A DNA stretch of 32,035 nt from Myxococcales bacterium (GCA_023248855.1 JAHFDS010000035.1:1-32035); one strand, 5' to 3'. Positions 1 through 9,000 are shown, counted from the stretch's first letter. Program-made: numbers and translations. Notes: a model not told the origin generated them from the letters alone.

Positions 1-417
1 ACGCTGTCCCCGCGGGTCGTGGGCGAGCTCCTTCGCAGCGAGCTGGGCTTTTCGGGCGTGTGCGTCTCGGACGACCTCGAGATGAAGGCGATCACGGACC
101 ACTACGGCGTGCCGGAGGCGGGCGTTCGCGCGGTGCGCGCGGGCTGCGATGCGCTGCTGGTCTGTCGCAACGTGACCTGGCAGGTGGAGACGCACGAGGC
201 GCTGGTGCGCCAGGCCGAGCGCTCGAGCGAGCTCCGGGCGCGCCTCGGCGCTGCGGCGGATCGCGTGCGCGCGCTGCGCCGCCGCCTCGGCCGTCCCTCG
301 CTCGATCCCACCGCCGCGGCCGCGCGCTTCCCGTTCTCCGCGCACGCTGAGCTGGCGCGTCGCGTGGGTCTCCCGGTCGGGCCGCTGTCGGATCCGACCG
401 AGACGGGCCGACGGTAG
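1..417 (+). CDS. nagZ: Beta-N-acetylhexosaminidase (glycoside hydrolase family 3, NagZ-like), C-terminal part
   Basis: The frame is open from the first base, so the 5' end lies outside the window; about 138 residues are visible. The segment SGVCVSDDLEMKAI (near residues 18-31 of the visible part) matches the NagZ motif G-F-x-G-V-x-x-S-D-D-L-x-M, in which the first Asp is the catalytic nucleophile of GH3 N-acetylglucosaminidases. The following AGCDALLVCRN fits the end of the (beta/alpha)8 barrel. Known family role: removal of terminal N-acetylglucosamine from muropeptides during peptidoglycan recycling, usually in the cytoplasm. The last 70 residues are Arg/Ala-rich and less diagnostic. The gene ends 60 bp before deoC on the same strand, so it may be read with it, but no functional link to nucleoside salvage is evident. 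Because the N-terminus is missing, a secreted GH3 relative cannot be excluded. Confidence 0.85.
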   Translation, partial: TLSPRVVGELLRSELGFSGVCVSDDLEMKAITDHYGVPEAGVRAVRAGCDALLVCRNVTWQVETHEALVRQAERSSELRARLGAAADRVRALRRRLGRPSLDPTAAAARFPFSAHAELARRVGLPVGPLSDPTETGRR

Positions 418-477
418 CCGCCTCGAACCTGGACGTGATCGTGGACCGTGGACGCGCGTGCTAGATTGCGCGTCCTG

Positions 478-1410
478 ATGTCGGATCTGGATCGCCTGGT
501 CGAAACCATCGCCGAGAAGGTGCGCCTGCGCCTTGCGGAGCCGACCCCGTCGCCCGCGGGCGGCCCCTGTACGAGCCCCACGTTGGAGGGGAATTCCTGC
601 GAGGCCTGTCAGGGCGGGTGCATCGTCCGGCGCAAGGAGGCCACCCAGAACGTGATCGGCGCGGGCGCCGAGCGCATCGGCGCGGGCCTCGGCGTGGTCA
701 CGGGCGATCTCGTGCCGGCCGACCTCGCGCAGCTCATCGATCACACGCTCCTCAAGCAGGATGCGACGCGAGACGACGTGCGGAAGATCTGCGAGGACGC
801 GCGCAAGCACCACTTCAAGACCGTGTGTGTGAACTCGACCTGGGTGCCGCTCGCGAAGTCGCTGCTCGGGGGCTCGGGCGTCGGCATCACCGCCGTGGTC
901 GGCTTCCCGCTCGGCGCGATGGCGCCGAACGCGAAGGCGTTCGAGGCGCGCGAAGCCGTGCGCGCTGGGGCCGACGAGATCGACATGGTGATCAACGTGG
1001 GCGCGCTCAAGAGCCGCGACTACGCGACCGTGCTGGACGACATCAAGAAGGTGGTCGACGCGTCGCGGCCGGCGCGCGTCAAGGTGATCCTCGAGACCGG
1101 CGCGCTCAATGCCGAGGAGAAGATCCAGGGCATCACGCTCAGCAAGGTGGGCGGCGCGGCCTTCGTCAAGACCTCGACCGGGTTCGGTCCCGGCGGCGCG
1201 ACCGTCGAGGACATCGCGCTCATGCGGCGCCTGGTCGGCAGCGAGCTCGGCGTCAAGGCGTCGGGGGGGGTGCGCACGCAGGAGGATGCCCTGGCGATGG
1301 TGGCCGCGGGTGCGAACCGCATCGGCGCCTCGGCGTCGGTCGCGATCGTGACGGGGGCCAAGACCGAAGCGAAGGACCAGCGCGGCTCGAAGCGCCCGGG
1401 CCAGTACTGA
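478..1410 (+). CDS. deoC: Deoxyribose-phosphate aldolase with encapsulation-peptide-like N-terminal extension
   Basis: Family reaction: reversible cleavage of 2-deoxyribose-5-phosphate to glyceraldehyde-3-phosphate and acetaldehyde. With the ATG at 478 the protein has 310 residues. The canonical class I aldolase core starts near residue 83 (LAQLIDHTLL). It contains the Schiff-base Lys in FVKTSTGF (K231), the second Lys in VKASGGVR (K260) and the Asp in EIDMVIN (D169). DeoC proteins are usually about 220-260 residues; here about 80 extra residues precede the core. They are a predicted amphipathic helix (DRLVETIAEKVRLRL), a Pro/Gly linker and a cluster of four Cys (C31, C41, C44, C48). Helix plus linker is the usual form of a bacterial-microcompartment encapsulation peptide; that reading is inference. 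A GTG at 448 is an in-frame alternative start, but ATG 478 begins directly at the helix. No clear Shine-Dalgarno is seen for either. The phosphorylase gene follows after 8 bp. Confidence 0.93.
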   Translation: MSDLDRLVETIAEKVRLRLAEPTPSPAGGPCTSPTLEGNSCEACQGGCIVRRKEATQNVIGAGAERIGAGLGVVTGDLVPADLAQLIDHTLLKQDATRDDVRKICEDARKHHFKTVCVNSTWVPLAKSLLGGSGVGITAVVGFPLGAMAPNAKAFEAREAVRAGADEIDMVINVGALKSRDYATVLDDIKKVVDASRPARVKVILETGALNAEEKIQGITLSKVGGAAFVKTSTGFGPGGATVEDIALMRRLVGSELGVKASGGVRTQEDALAMVAAGANRIGASASVAIVTGAKTEAKDQRGSKRPGQY

Positions 1411-1418
1411 TCGTGACC

Positions 1419-2720
1419 ATGAACGTCGCCGAGCAGATCCGCAGGAAGCGCGACGGCGAGGCCCTGCCCGCCGACGTCATCCGCAAGCTCGTCTCCGGCA
1501 TCACGACCGGAGACATCCCCGACTACCAGGCCTCGGCGCTGCTCATGGCCATCTACTTCCGGGGCCTCTCGCCCGAGGAGCTGTCCACGCTCACCGACGC
1601 GATGCTGCACTCGGGCGAGGTGCTGTCGCTGCCCGAGATCAAGGCCGCCAAGATCGACAAGCACTCGACAGGCGGCGTGGGCGACAAGATCTCCATCTGT
1701 CTCGCGCCGGCCGTGGCCGCGTGCGGCGTGGCGGTGCCGATGATCTCGGGGCGGGGCCTCGGCCACACGGGGGGCACGCTGGACAAGCTCGAGGCCATCC
1801 CGGGCTTTCGCGTCCAGCTCGATGGCGACGAGTTCAGAAAGGTGCTCGGCACCTGCGGCATGGTGATGGGCGGTCAGACTCCGCGCATCGCGCCCGCGGA
1901 CCGCAAGCTCTATGCGCTGCGCGACGTCACCGGCACTGTCGAGTCGATCCCACTCATCGCGAGCTCGATCATGTCGAAGAAGCTCGCCGAGGGCATCGAC
2001 GGCCTCGTGCTCGACGTCAAGGTCGGGCGCGGCGCGTTCATGAAGACGCTCGAGCAGGCGCGCGCGCTGGCCGAGACGCTGGTCGGCATCGGTCGTCGCG
2101 CCGGCAAGCGCACCACGGCGGTGCTCTCGCGCATGGATCAGCCGCTCGGTCGCGCCATCGGAAACGGCGTGGAGGTGGAGGAGGCGATCGCGGTCATGCG
2201 CGCCGATGGCCCGCCCGACGTCACCGAGCTGACCCTGGTGCTCGGCGCCGAGATGTTGCTCCTTGGCGGGGTCGCGTCGTCGTTCGACGATGGGCGTGCG
2301 CGCATCGCCAAGGTGCTCACGAACGGCAGCGCGCTCGCGGTGTTTCGACGCTGCGTCGAGCTGCAGGGGGGCGACCCGCACGTCATCGACGAGCCGAACC
2401 GGCTGTACTCGACCACCGTCGCCCACGCCGTGCGCGCGCCGCGGGCCGGCGTCATCTCGGACATCGACGCCGAGGCGCTGGCCTATGCTGCCCTGAACGC
2501 CGGTGCGGGTCGCCTGCGCAAGGAGGACCCGGTGGACCCGGCGGTGGGCATCCTGCTCGCGAAGAAGGTCGGGGACGAGGTGGCGCAGAACGAGCCGGTG
2601 GCGGTGCTGCTGCACCGGATGCGCCGGCAGGACTGCATCGAGGCCATCGCCCGCGCCTTCACGGTCGCCGACTCCGTCCCAGACGCCCCCTCGATCGTGA
2701 TCGACACGCTGCGCGGCTGA
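1419..2720 (+). CDS. pdp: Pyrimidine-nucleoside (thymidine) phosphorylase
   Basis: Known family reaction: phosphorolysis of thymidine, deoxyuridine or uridine to the free base and (deoxy)ribose-1-phosphate. From ATG 1419 the product is 433 residues, the usual length. The N-terminal helical domain (RRKRDGEALPADVI) is followed by the phosphate-binding motif KHSTGGVGDKIS and the family signature SGRGLGHTGGTLDKLE. Substrate-site residues follow in SSIMSKKLAEG. The C-terminal PYNP_C domain (about residues 345-425) is complete. A GTG at 1413 is an alternative start two codons upstream. The gene lies 8 bp after deoC in what looks like one operon. After isomerisation by a phosphopentomutase, not present here, its deoxyribose-1-phosphate product becomes the DeoC substrate. 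The sequence alone does not separate thymidine-specific DeoA from the broader Pdp type. Confidence 0.95.
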   Translation: MNVAEQIRRKRDGEALPADVIRKLVSGITTGDIPDYQASALLMAIYFRGLSPEELSTLTDAMLHSGEVLSLPEIKAAKIDKHSTGGVGDKISICLAPAVAACGVAVPMISGRGLGHTGGTLDKLEAIPGFRVQLDGDEFRKVLGTCGMVMGGQTPRIAPADRKLYALRDVTGTVESIPLIASSIMSKKLAEGIDGLVLDVKVGRGAFMKTLEQARALAETLVGIGRRAGKRTTAVLSRMDQPLGRAIGNGVEVEEAIAVMRADGPPDVTELTLVLGAEMLLLGGVASSFDDGRARIAKVLTNGSALAVFRRCVELQGGDPHVIDEPNRLYSTTVAHAVRAPRAGVISDIDAEALAYAALNAGAGRLRKEDPVDPAVGILLAKKVGDEVAQNEPVAVLLHRMRRQDCIEAIARAFTVADSVPDAPSIVIDTLRG

Positions 2721-2729
2721 TAGGCCAGC

Positions 2730-3530
2730 TCAGCGCGCGCGCAGCACGAGGACCTGCTGCTCGCTCGCGTCGTCGAGCGGGCCGCCTGAAAAGTCGCCGT
2801 AACGACGCTCGAGCCGCAGGCCCGCCAGCTCGGCGTAGGTGAGCAGCTCCTCGGGGAAGAACATCCGGTGCGCCACGCGCACGACCTCTTCGGGACCACG
2901 CTCCGGCTGGTAGTAGATGCGGATGTGGTTCACCTGCGAGATCCGGTCGTAGAGGTGATTGGTCGTGTAGACGACGGACGCTCCGGTGGTCGGATGCCGG
3001 AACTTCGTGCGCGACCAGCGGCGCTCGGGGTCACGGGCGAGCCAGCCGAGGTCGGGGTTCATGACGTCGAGCGCGACCCGCCCGCCTGCCGCGAGGTGCT
3101 CGCGCGAGAGGCCCAGCACACCCACGACCTCTCGCCGATGGTAGACGTGCTGGAGCGTGTTGAAGGCGATGATGACGAGGTCGAAGCGACGGCGGAGCGC
3201 GAAGCGGCGCAGGTCCGCCCGGAGGATCGCCACGCGCCGATGGCGCAGCGTCCCTCGCGAGAGGCGCGCGCGCAGGACCGCGAGCATCTCGGCCGAGCGA
3301 TCGAGGCCGACCGGCCGGTGCCCGTCGGAGGCGAGCGCGCACAGGAGGCGCCCGGTGCCGCAGCCGAGCTCGAGCACGTCGAGCGGCTTTCCGGGCGGTC
3401 GGCCGAGCTCGCGCGCCAGGCGCCGGTAGAACGTCACGTCGGCCCGACGACGCCGGTACTCGAAGTCGTACAGGCGCGCGTCCCGATAGTGCTCGACGGT
3501 GCCCGCCTCGAGATCGTCGCCGCCGCTCAT
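2730..3530 (-). CDS. Class I SAM-dependent methyltransferase
   Basis: The product is 266 residues from the ATG at 3530 ([10 protein letters not shown]). The Rossmann-fold SAM-binding motif I is [13 protein letters not shown] (about residues 51-63), followed by the acidic residue that binds the ribose hydroxyls in VGLDRS (D77). The third motif, [13 protein letters not shown], and the post-motif segment [13 protein letters not shown] also fit the Methyltransf_25/11 group. The C-terminal half contains aromatic-rich strands ([15 protein letters not shown]) that probably shape the substrate pocket. The substrate is not recognisable. The gene converges on pdp with only 9 bp between stop codons and is divergent from queC across a 76-bp gap holding two hairpin repeats. 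The frame stays open upstream of 3530, but the extra residues lie over the repeats and queC and look non-coding. Confidence 0.85.
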   Translation of the reverse strand: MSGGDDLEAGTVEHYRDARLYDFEYRRRRADVTFYRRLARELGRPPGKPLDVLELGCGTGRLLCALASDGHRPVGLDRSAEMLAVLRARLSRGTLRHRRVAILRADLRRFALRRRFDLVIIAFNTLQHVYHRREVVGVLGLSREHLAAGGRVALDVMNPDLGWLARDPERRWSRTKFRHPTTGASVVYTTNHLYDRISQVNHIRIYYQPERGPEEVVRVAHRMFFPEELLTYAELAGLRLERRYGDFSGGPLDDASEQQVLVLRAR

Positions 3531-3540
3531 GCGCCAACTC

Positions 3541-3592
3541 TCCGGCCGAAGGCCGGAACACGCAAGACTTCCGGGCGAAGGCCGGAACACGC
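3541..3592. repeat. Two imperfect tandem copies of a 23-bp palindrome-containing repeat
   Basis: Copies at 3541-3563 and 3570-3592 differ at one base and are offset by 29 bp. Each holds a short hairpin; in the first it is CCGGCC-GAA-GGCCGG, a perfect 6-bp stem with a 3-nt loop, and the second has one stem mismatch. Both copies end in the same GGAACACGC tail. They lie between the divergent methyltransferase and queC genes, close to the queC start, so they could be transcribed into its leader. The same CCGGCC-N3-GGCCGG core occurs twice at 18242-18286. Function unknown. Confidence 0.8.
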
Positions 3593-3606
3593 TACATGTA
3601 CCACCG

Positions 3607-4296
3607 ATGACCGGTGATCGCCTCGCCATCGTCCTCCTCTCCGGCGGCCTCGATTCCGCCACCGTGCTCGCGCTCGCCAGGCGGGACGGCTTTGGGACGC
3701 TGGCGATCTCGTTTCGGTATGGCCAGCGCCACGCGACGGAGCTCGACGCTGCGGCGCGTGTCGCGAGGGCCCTGGGCGCCGTCGAGCATCGCGTGGTCGA
3801 GCTCGATCTGCGCGTCTTTGGCGGCTCGGCGCTGACCGCAGACCTCGCCGTGCCCAAGGACCGCTCGGACGCCGAGCTCGGCGCCGGCATCCCCGTCACC
3901 TACGTCCCGGCGCGCAACACGATCTTCCTGTCCTACGCGCTCGCGTGGGCCGACGTCTCCGGCGCGCGCGACCTCTTCATCGGCGTCAATGCCGTCGACT
4001 ACTCGGGCTACCCGGATTGCAGGCCCGAGTTCATCGCTGCCTTCGAGCGCGTGGCCAACCTCGGCACGCGCGCGGGCGCCGAGGGCTCGCCGATTCGAAT
4101 CCAGGCGCCGCTCGTGCACCTGTCGAAGGCCGACATCATCCGGCTCGGCACGGCGCTCGGCGTGGACTATGGCCTCACCGTCTCCTGCTACGAGGCCGAC
4201 GCGGCCGGCCGCGCGTGCGGCCGCTGCGACTCCTGCGTGCTCCGGCGTCGCGGATTCCTCGAGGCCGGCGTGCCGGATCCGACGCGCTACGTGTGA
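3607..4296 (+). CDS. queC: 7-cyano-7-deazaguanine (preQ0) synthase QueC
   Basis: QueC uses ATP and ammonia to convert 7-carboxy-7-deazaguanine to preQ0 in queuosine biosynthesis. The 229-residue product has the expected length. The PP-loop is [11 protein letters not shown] (near residues 9-19), and the family segment [18 protein letters not shown] is intact. The C-terminal zinc site is C-x10-C-x2-C-x2-C ([18 protein letters not shown]), as in authentic QueC. ATG 3607 is chosen because it starts immediately before the first beta strand; no strong ribosome binding site is visible. No queD, queE, queF or dpdA-type gene lies nearby, so this looks like a lone housekeeping tRNA-modification gene, not part of a deazaguanine DNA-modification or Qat-type defence cluster. 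Confidence 0.96.
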   Translation: MTGDRLAIVLLSGGLDSATVLALARRDGFGTLAISFRYGQRHATELDAAARVARALGAVEHRVVELDLRVFGGSALTADLAVPKDRSDAELGAGIPVTYVPARNTIFLSYALAWADVSGARDLFIGVNAVDYSGYPDCRPEFIAAFERVANLGTRAGAEGSPIRIQAPLVHLSKADIIRLGTALGVDYGLTVSCYEADAAGRACGRCDSCVLRRRGFLEAGVPDPTRYV

Positions 4297-4319
4297 TCCC
4301 CGGCGCCGCGCGGGGTCAC
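4293..4319 (+). terminator. GC-rich hairpin at the queC stop codon
   Basis: The arms GTGA-t-CCCCG (4293-4302) and CGGGGTCAC (4311-4319) form a 9-bp stem with one bulged T. The stem includes the end of the queC TGA and lies just before the arsR promoter. There is no T-tract, so it may be a weak or Rho-assisted terminator, or simply insulate queC from arsR. Confidence 0.4.
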
Positions 4320-4322
4320 CCC

Positions 4323-4350
4323 TTGACAGGGTTATAAATTCGATTATATT
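4323..4350 (+). promoter_or_regulatory. Sigma70-like promoter with overlapping palindromic operator, ahead of arsR
   Basis: TTGACA (4323-4328) is a perfect -35 hexamer; TATATT (4345-4350) is a good -10; the spacer is 16 bp. A palindrome TATAA-N6-TTATA (4333-4348) fills the spacer and overlaps the -10, the classic position for an autorepressing ArsR/SmtB operator. The block 4331-4350 is strongly AT-rich in very GC-rich DNA. A start site about 7 bp after the -10 falls on or next to the GTG at 4357, so the mRNA could be leaderless or have only a 6-nt leader to ATG 4363. Confidence 0.75.
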
Positions 4351-4356
4351 GGAAAT

Positions 4357-4695
4357 GTGGAAATGACGAAGCGCCTGCGCCGCTGCGCCGCGATGTTCGC
4401 CGCGCTCGGCGCTCCGATGCGGCTGCAGCTCGTGCGCGCGCTCCTGCGCGCCCACCCCACGGGCCTGGTCGCCGGCGTGTTGCAGGAGGCGGTGGCGATC
4501 CCCGCCTCGACGCTGTCACACCACCTCGACGCTCTGCTCAAGGCCGAGCTCGTCGAGCAGACGCGCGAGGGGCGCTTCCTGCGCTACCGCGTCGCCGACG
4601 GGGCGCTGCGAGATCTGCTCGCGTTCATGCTCGAGGAGTGCTGCACCGGCGCTGCCGTCGTGCCGCTGTCCACGCTCACCGCGCGCAAGCGCTGA
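4357..4695 (+). CDS. ArsR/SmtB-family transcriptional repressor
   Basis: A 112-residue winged-helix protein. The ArsR core runs from MFAALGAPMRLQLVRAL (near residues 13-29) through the recognition helix IPASTLSHHLDALLKA (about 48-63) to the wing EGRFLRYRV. Known role: dimeric repressor released by metal(loid) or another signal. A vicinal Cys pair lies in EECCTG (C95, C96), as in arsenite sensors of the Acidithiobacillus ArsR type, which use two adjacent C-terminal cysteines plus a third a few residues later. Here no third Cys follows; the only other one is C10. Sensing of As(III) or Sb(III) is therefore plausible but not secured. The start is GTG 4357 or ATG 4363, both right at the expected transcription start. 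The methyltransferase gene follows after 11 bp, and the palindrome at 4333-4348 suggests autoregulation. Confidence 0.88.
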   Translation: MEMTKRLRRCAAMFAALGAPMRLQLVRALLRAHPTGLVAGVLQEAVAIPASTLSHHLDALLKAELVEQTREGRFLRYRVADGALRDLLAFMLEECCTGAAVVPLSTLTARKR

Positions 4696-4706
4696 AAGGA
4701 ACCACT

Positions 4707-5405
4707 ATGTCGGCTTCCCCGTTGCCCGCACGTTCCGCTCCCTCCTGCTGCGCCGAGGTCAGCCTGCCCGCCGGGGTCCGGCAAGCCGACGTGCCCGCCG
4801 TGTACGCCCGCGTGGCGCCAATCTACGACCTCTGGGCGGCGCTCACCGAGTCGCGCGCGCGCGCGCGGGCGCTCGAGCTGGCCGCGATCCAGGATGGCGA
4901 GCGCGTGCTCGAGATCGCCGTCGGGACCGGCGGCACGTTCGCCGAGGTGCTGCGCCGAAACCCGCGTGGCCAGAACGTGGGCGTGGACCTGACGCCCGAG
5001 ATGCTGGCGCGCGCGCGCGAAAAGGCCGAGCGCACCGGCGTGGCGCACACGCTCTCGATCGGCGACGCCAGGGCGCTCGCGCAGCCGGACCACGCGTTCG
5101 ACCTGGTGCTCAACGCCTACATGTTCGACCTCCTGCCCGAGGAGGCCTTCGGCCCCGTGCTCGGCGAGATGCGGCGGGTGCTGCGGCCCGGTGGCCGGCT
5201 GCTGCTCACCAACATGGCGCGTGGCCGGCGCTGGCACGAGCGCCTCTACGAGGCCATCTACAAGCTGCGCCCCGCGCTCATGGGCGGCTGCCGCGGCGTG
5301 GGCCTGCGCCCGCACCTCGAGGCGGCGGGTTTCCGTGTCATGCACGAGGAGCGGCTCACGCAGCTCGGCTTCCCGAGCGAGATCCTGGTCGCCGCGGCCA
5401 GCTGA
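4707..5405 (+). CDS. UbiE/COQ5-like SAM-dependent methyltransferase, coupled to arsR
   Basis: The 232-residue product has the class I methyltransferase motifs VLEIAVGTGGTF (about residues 66-77), VGVDLTPEML (acidic D in motif II), FDLVLNAYMFDLL and LRPGGRLLLTNMA. This order matches UbiE-like and phospholipid N-methyltransferase-like enzymes. The ribosome binding site AAAGGA lies 6 nt before ATG 4707. Position behind an ArsR-type regulator with a Cys pair recalls arsR-arsM units. However, the protein is shorter than typical ArsM (arsenite methyltransferase), and the three spaced Cys of that family are not evident; only C14-C15 near the N-terminus and one in GGCRG are seen. Arsenic methylation is therefore a hypothesis; a lipid or quinone methyltransferase under metal-responsive control is equally compatible. 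Confidence 0.85.
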   Translation: MSASPLPARSAPSCCAEVSLPAGVRQADVPAVYARVAPIYDLWAALTESRARARALELAAIQDGERVLEIAVGTGGTFAEVLRRNPRGQNVGVDLTPEMLARAREKAERTGVAHTLSIGDARALAQPDHAFDLVLNAYMFDLLPEEAFGPVLGEMRRVLRPGGRLLLTNMARGRRWHERLYEAIYKLRPALMGGCRGVGLRPHLEAAGFRVMHEERLTQLGFPSEILVAAAS

Positions 5406-5409
5406 CGTC

Positions 5410-6000
5410 CTACGTCTTCTCGGGCTCCCAGAGCGGCTCGGGCTCGCCAGAGACGTGCGCGGCCCAGCGGCCCATCACGAACAGGGCATCCGAAAGCCGG
5501 TTCAGGTAGCGTACGCACTCGGGGCGGAGCGTCTCCTGCCGCGCGAGGGCCACCGTGAGCCGCTCCGCGCGCCGGCACACCGTGCGCGCCTGGTGCAGGT
5601 ACGACGACAACCAGCCGCCGCCCGGCAGCACGAAGCTGCGCAGCTCCGGCAGCTGGTCGTTCATCTCGTCGAGGTCGCGCTCGAGCGCCGCGATGTGCCG
5701 CTCCTCGACCACCGGCTGCTGCGGGTGGCGGTCTGCGGCCATGGTCGCGAGGTCGCTGCCGAGGTTGAAGAGCTCGTTCTGCACGCGCCGGAGGATGCTG
5801 TCGAAGCGCGCCTTCTCGGCGTCCGGCGCCTTGCCGTCGGCCGCCGCCTGGCGACAGAGGCCGAGGATCGCGGACAGCTCGTCCACGGTGCCGTAGGACT
5901 CGATGCGCAGCGAGTCCTTGGGGACCTTCTGGCCGCCGACGAGGCGCGTCTCGCCGCCGTCGCCGGCCTTGGTGTACACGCGGTTGATGCGGATGGTCAC
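5410..6000 (-). CDS. pduO: PduO-type ATP:cob(I)alamin adenosyltransferase
   Basis: Known reaction: transfer of adenosyl from ATP to cob(I)alamin, giving adenosylcobalamin for B12-dependent enzymes. The protein has 196 residues. It carries the family ATP-binding N-terminus [16 protein letters not shown], the segment [13 protein letters not shown], the active-site motif VCRRAER and the C-terminal [12 protein letters not shown]. These are the hallmarks of the PduO/MMAB fold, distinct from the P-loop CobA type. ATG 6000 is 41 bp from the divergent GTG of the phosphoesterase-NACHT gene, so the two promoters must overlap or lie within coding sequence. The gene ends 4 bp from the arsR-linked methyltransferase (convergent). 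The symbol is by family; no propanediol operon is present, and the same enzyme serves methylmalonyl-CoA mutase in many bacteria. Confidence 0.95.
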   Translation of the reverse strand: MTIRINRVYTKAGDGGETRLVGGQKVPKDSLRIESYGTVDELSAILGLCRQAAADGKAPDAEKARFDSILRRVQNELFNLGSDLATMAADRHPQQPVVEERHIAALERDLDEMNDQLPELRSFVLPGGGWLSSYLHQARTVCRRAERLTVALARQETLRPECVRYLNRLSDALFVMGRWAAHVSGEPEPLWEPEKT

Positions 6001-6041
6001 GCGCGGACGCTACCACGGCGATGCGGTAATCTGCCCACCCC

Positions 6042-9000
6042 GTGGGCGCCGTCTTCCAGTGGCTGCACCTGACCGATCTGCACTGCGGCGTCGGCAAGCA
6101 GAGCTTCCTGTGGCCGAACGTACGCGACGCGTTCTGGAAGGACCTCGCCAAGCTGCACAAGGCCTTCGGGGCGATCGACGCCGTGTTGTTCACGGGCGAT
6201 CTCACGCAGCGAGGCAGCGCGCAGGAATTCGCGGAGCTCGACCGCGCGGTGCTGGGCTCGCTGTTCGAGCACCTCGGCCGGCTCGGGTCGCGCCCGTGCC
6301 TGGTCGCCATCCCTGGCAACCACGACCTCGTGCGCCCGCAGAAGGTCGGCGCCGCCGTGCGCATGCTGTCGCCCGAGCGCTTCGCCGAGGTGGCGGACGA
6401 GCTCTTCGAGCAGCCGGACAGCGAGTATCGAGCGGTCGTGCGCGCGGTGTTCGAGCCGTTCGAAGCGTGGCGCAAGGCCTGCAAGACCATCCCGAAGAAG
6501 GGCGCGACCGCCGGCCTGCTCCCCGGCGAAGCCGGCCTGACGCTCTCGGCGAATGGGCTCTCGGTCGGCATCGTGGGGCTGAACACGGCCTTCCTGCAGC
6601 TCGCCGCGGGCGACTATACCGGGCGCCTGCACCTCGACCCGCGGCAGCTCCACGCGGTCTGTAGCGGTGACCCGCCGGCGTTCTGCGAACGCCACGACGC
6701 CTGCCTGCTCTTGACGCACCATCCCCCCGACTGGCTCGATCCGCGCGCGCGCCAGGCGCTCGACACCGAGATCGCGCCGGCTGGCCGATTCGTGCACCTG
6801 TTCGGACATATGCATGAAAGCAGATATGAGAGCCGGGGCTATGGCGGGGGCCTGCTGCGGCACACCTGGCAGGGCAATTCGCTGTTCAGCCACGAGGCGT
6901 GGGGGGACCCTCCGCGCCTCGAGCGTCGCCACGGCTACGCCCTCGGGCGCATCGAGAAGTCGGGTGAGACCGTCACGCTGCGCCTCGTGCCCCGGCGCGC
7001 GAGCGAGGGCAAGAGCGGCTGGCGCTTCCAGCGCGACGAGAGCGCGGACCTGCCGCTCGAGGACGATGACGCGACGGCGCCGGTGCAGCTGTCGCGGGCG
7101 CGCGCCGCCACGCTCTCGGGCCGGCGCCCTGGCCGAAAGGTCAGGCCCGACGCCTCGCTCGAGGACTATCGCAAGACGCTCGCGTCGGCCTGCGGCACGC
7201 TCGAGCTGACCGCGCTGCCGCTCGATCCGCAGCTGGCCACGCGTCCCCCTTCGCTGCAGACGCTCTACATCCCGCAGCGCGTGGTGCGCGAGAGCCCGCA
7301 GGGAGCCCCCGAGCCAGCGCGCGAGTGGCAGCGGCCGACGCCGAGCGCCCCCGCCGAGGCGTTCGCGCCTCTGCTCGGCGCTGCACCTCGGCCGCGCCTG
7401 CTCGTGCTCGGCGAGCCTGGCAGCGGCAAGACGACGCTCCTGCACTGGATCGCGGGGGCGTACCTGCTGCGCCACGCGGCCCCGAGGGTCTGGTGCAGCT
7501 TGCCGGGTGCGGCTGCGCTCCCCGACGTCGACTGGACGCCGGTGCGGCTGCGTTGCCGCGATCTCGCGCTCTGTGCCGCGCCTGACTTCGACGAGCTCAT
7601 CCGGCAGGCCGTGCGGCGCCTCGAGACCGGGGCGAAGGCCAAGCCCATCGCTCGCGCGCTGCGGGTCTTGCTCGACGAAGGCCGGGCCATCTTGCTCGTC
7701 GATGGACTCGACGAGATCGCGGATCCAGTGGAGCGGGCGCGCTTCGTCGAGCAGCTCGAGGCCGTGTCGCGCCAGCTCGCGTCGGCCCCTATCGTGGTGA
7801 CGTCGCGCGCGGTCGGCTACCGGCAGACCACCCGGCACCTCGCCGGCTTCACCACGTTCACCCTGGCCGAGCTCGACGCCGCCGATCGCGCCGAGTTCGT
7901 GCGGCGGTTCAGCGAGGCCACGGAACCGACCGCGGAGCGTCGCAAGCAGCTCGCGACGCGCCTCGTACGCGCGCTCAAGGCCTCCGAGCGCGTGGCTCGC
8001 CTGGCCTCGAATCCCCTGTTGCTCGCCACGCTCGCCGTGGTGGCGCGCCGCGAGAGCCGCCTGCCGAGCCGTCGCCACAAGCTCTACGCCGAGGCGGTCA
8101 AGGTGCTCTTGCACTGGCGGCCCGAGGTCGATGCACCGCTCGACGAGGACGAGGTGCTCCCGCAGCTCGAATACGTCGCTCACGCGATGTGCGCGCGCGC
8201 CACGACGCAGCTGCGCAAGGACGAGCTCCTCGTGCTCTTCGAGGAGGTCCGCCGCGCGTATCCGAACATCCACGCGATCCACCGCCACGCCGGCGCGGAT
8301 ATTCTGCGGATGCTCGAGGCGCGCACGGGTCTCGTCGCCCAGGCCGGCGAGGTCTCGCACGACGGCCGCGCCGTCCCCGTGTACGAGCTCCGCCACCTGA
8401 GCATCCAGGAACATCTCGCCGCGCAGGCGCTCCTGTCAGGTCACCACGCGGGCTTCGATCGCAGCGTGCCGCTGGCCGCGCGGATCGGCGAGCTCGCGCG
8501 GCCAGTCGAGGGCGACCCTCCCGACGTGGCTTTTCAGTGGCGCGAGGTGGTGCGGCTGTGCATCGCCTCGTGCAACGACGGTGATGCGGACGCCCTGCTC
8601 GGTGCGGTCCTGGAGCCCGCCCCGGACGAGGCTCCCTCGAGCCAGTTGCCACGACTCGTCCTCGCGGCGCAGTGTCTCGCCGACGACCCGAACGTACGGC
8701 CGGCGATCGCGGCGCAGGTCCTCGGTGGCCTCGCGGGCGCGGTCGCGGAGCGGGGCAGCCTGGTGCGGCCCGCGCACCTGCGGTCGGCGGCTGCGGAGGT
8801 CGCGGTGTCGTCCTGGGCCGACCTGCTGGTGGAACAGCTCGCCGCGGCGGCGCTCGCGCACGGCGGCGGGACGCTGGGATGGGAGCAGCCGCTCCTCGCG
8901 GCGCTGGCTCGCACGCTGTCCAGCGGAAGCCCCAGGCGGGAATGGCTCGGCGTGCTGGTCTCGGATCTCGCGTGCAGCGACGAGCGAGCCGCGCGGGCCT

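Noticed and set aside
448-477. GTG 448 as the deoC start
   Set aside because: It would add ten residues without a ribosome binding site; ATG 478 starts exactly at the predicted targeting helix.
618-1418. N-terminal extension of the pyrimidine phosphorylase back to 618
   Set aside because: The family length is met exactly from 1419, and the upstream part is an Arg-rich shadow of deoC.
3607-4296. QueC as part of a Qat-type or deazaguanine-DNA defence system
   Set aside because: The protein looks like canonical QueC, and no QatA, QatB, QatD, dpd or CD-NTase neighbour is present.
4707-5405. Definite ArsM arsenite methyltransferase
   Set aside because: The position suggests it, but length and Cys pattern do not match ArsM, so only a general methyltransferase is called.
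5997-8414. Long minus-strand open frame opposite the phosphoesterase-NACHT gene
   Set aside because: No recognisable motif; Arg/Ala/Glu-rich shadow translation. The plus strand has phosphoesterase and NACHT motifs in one continuous frame.
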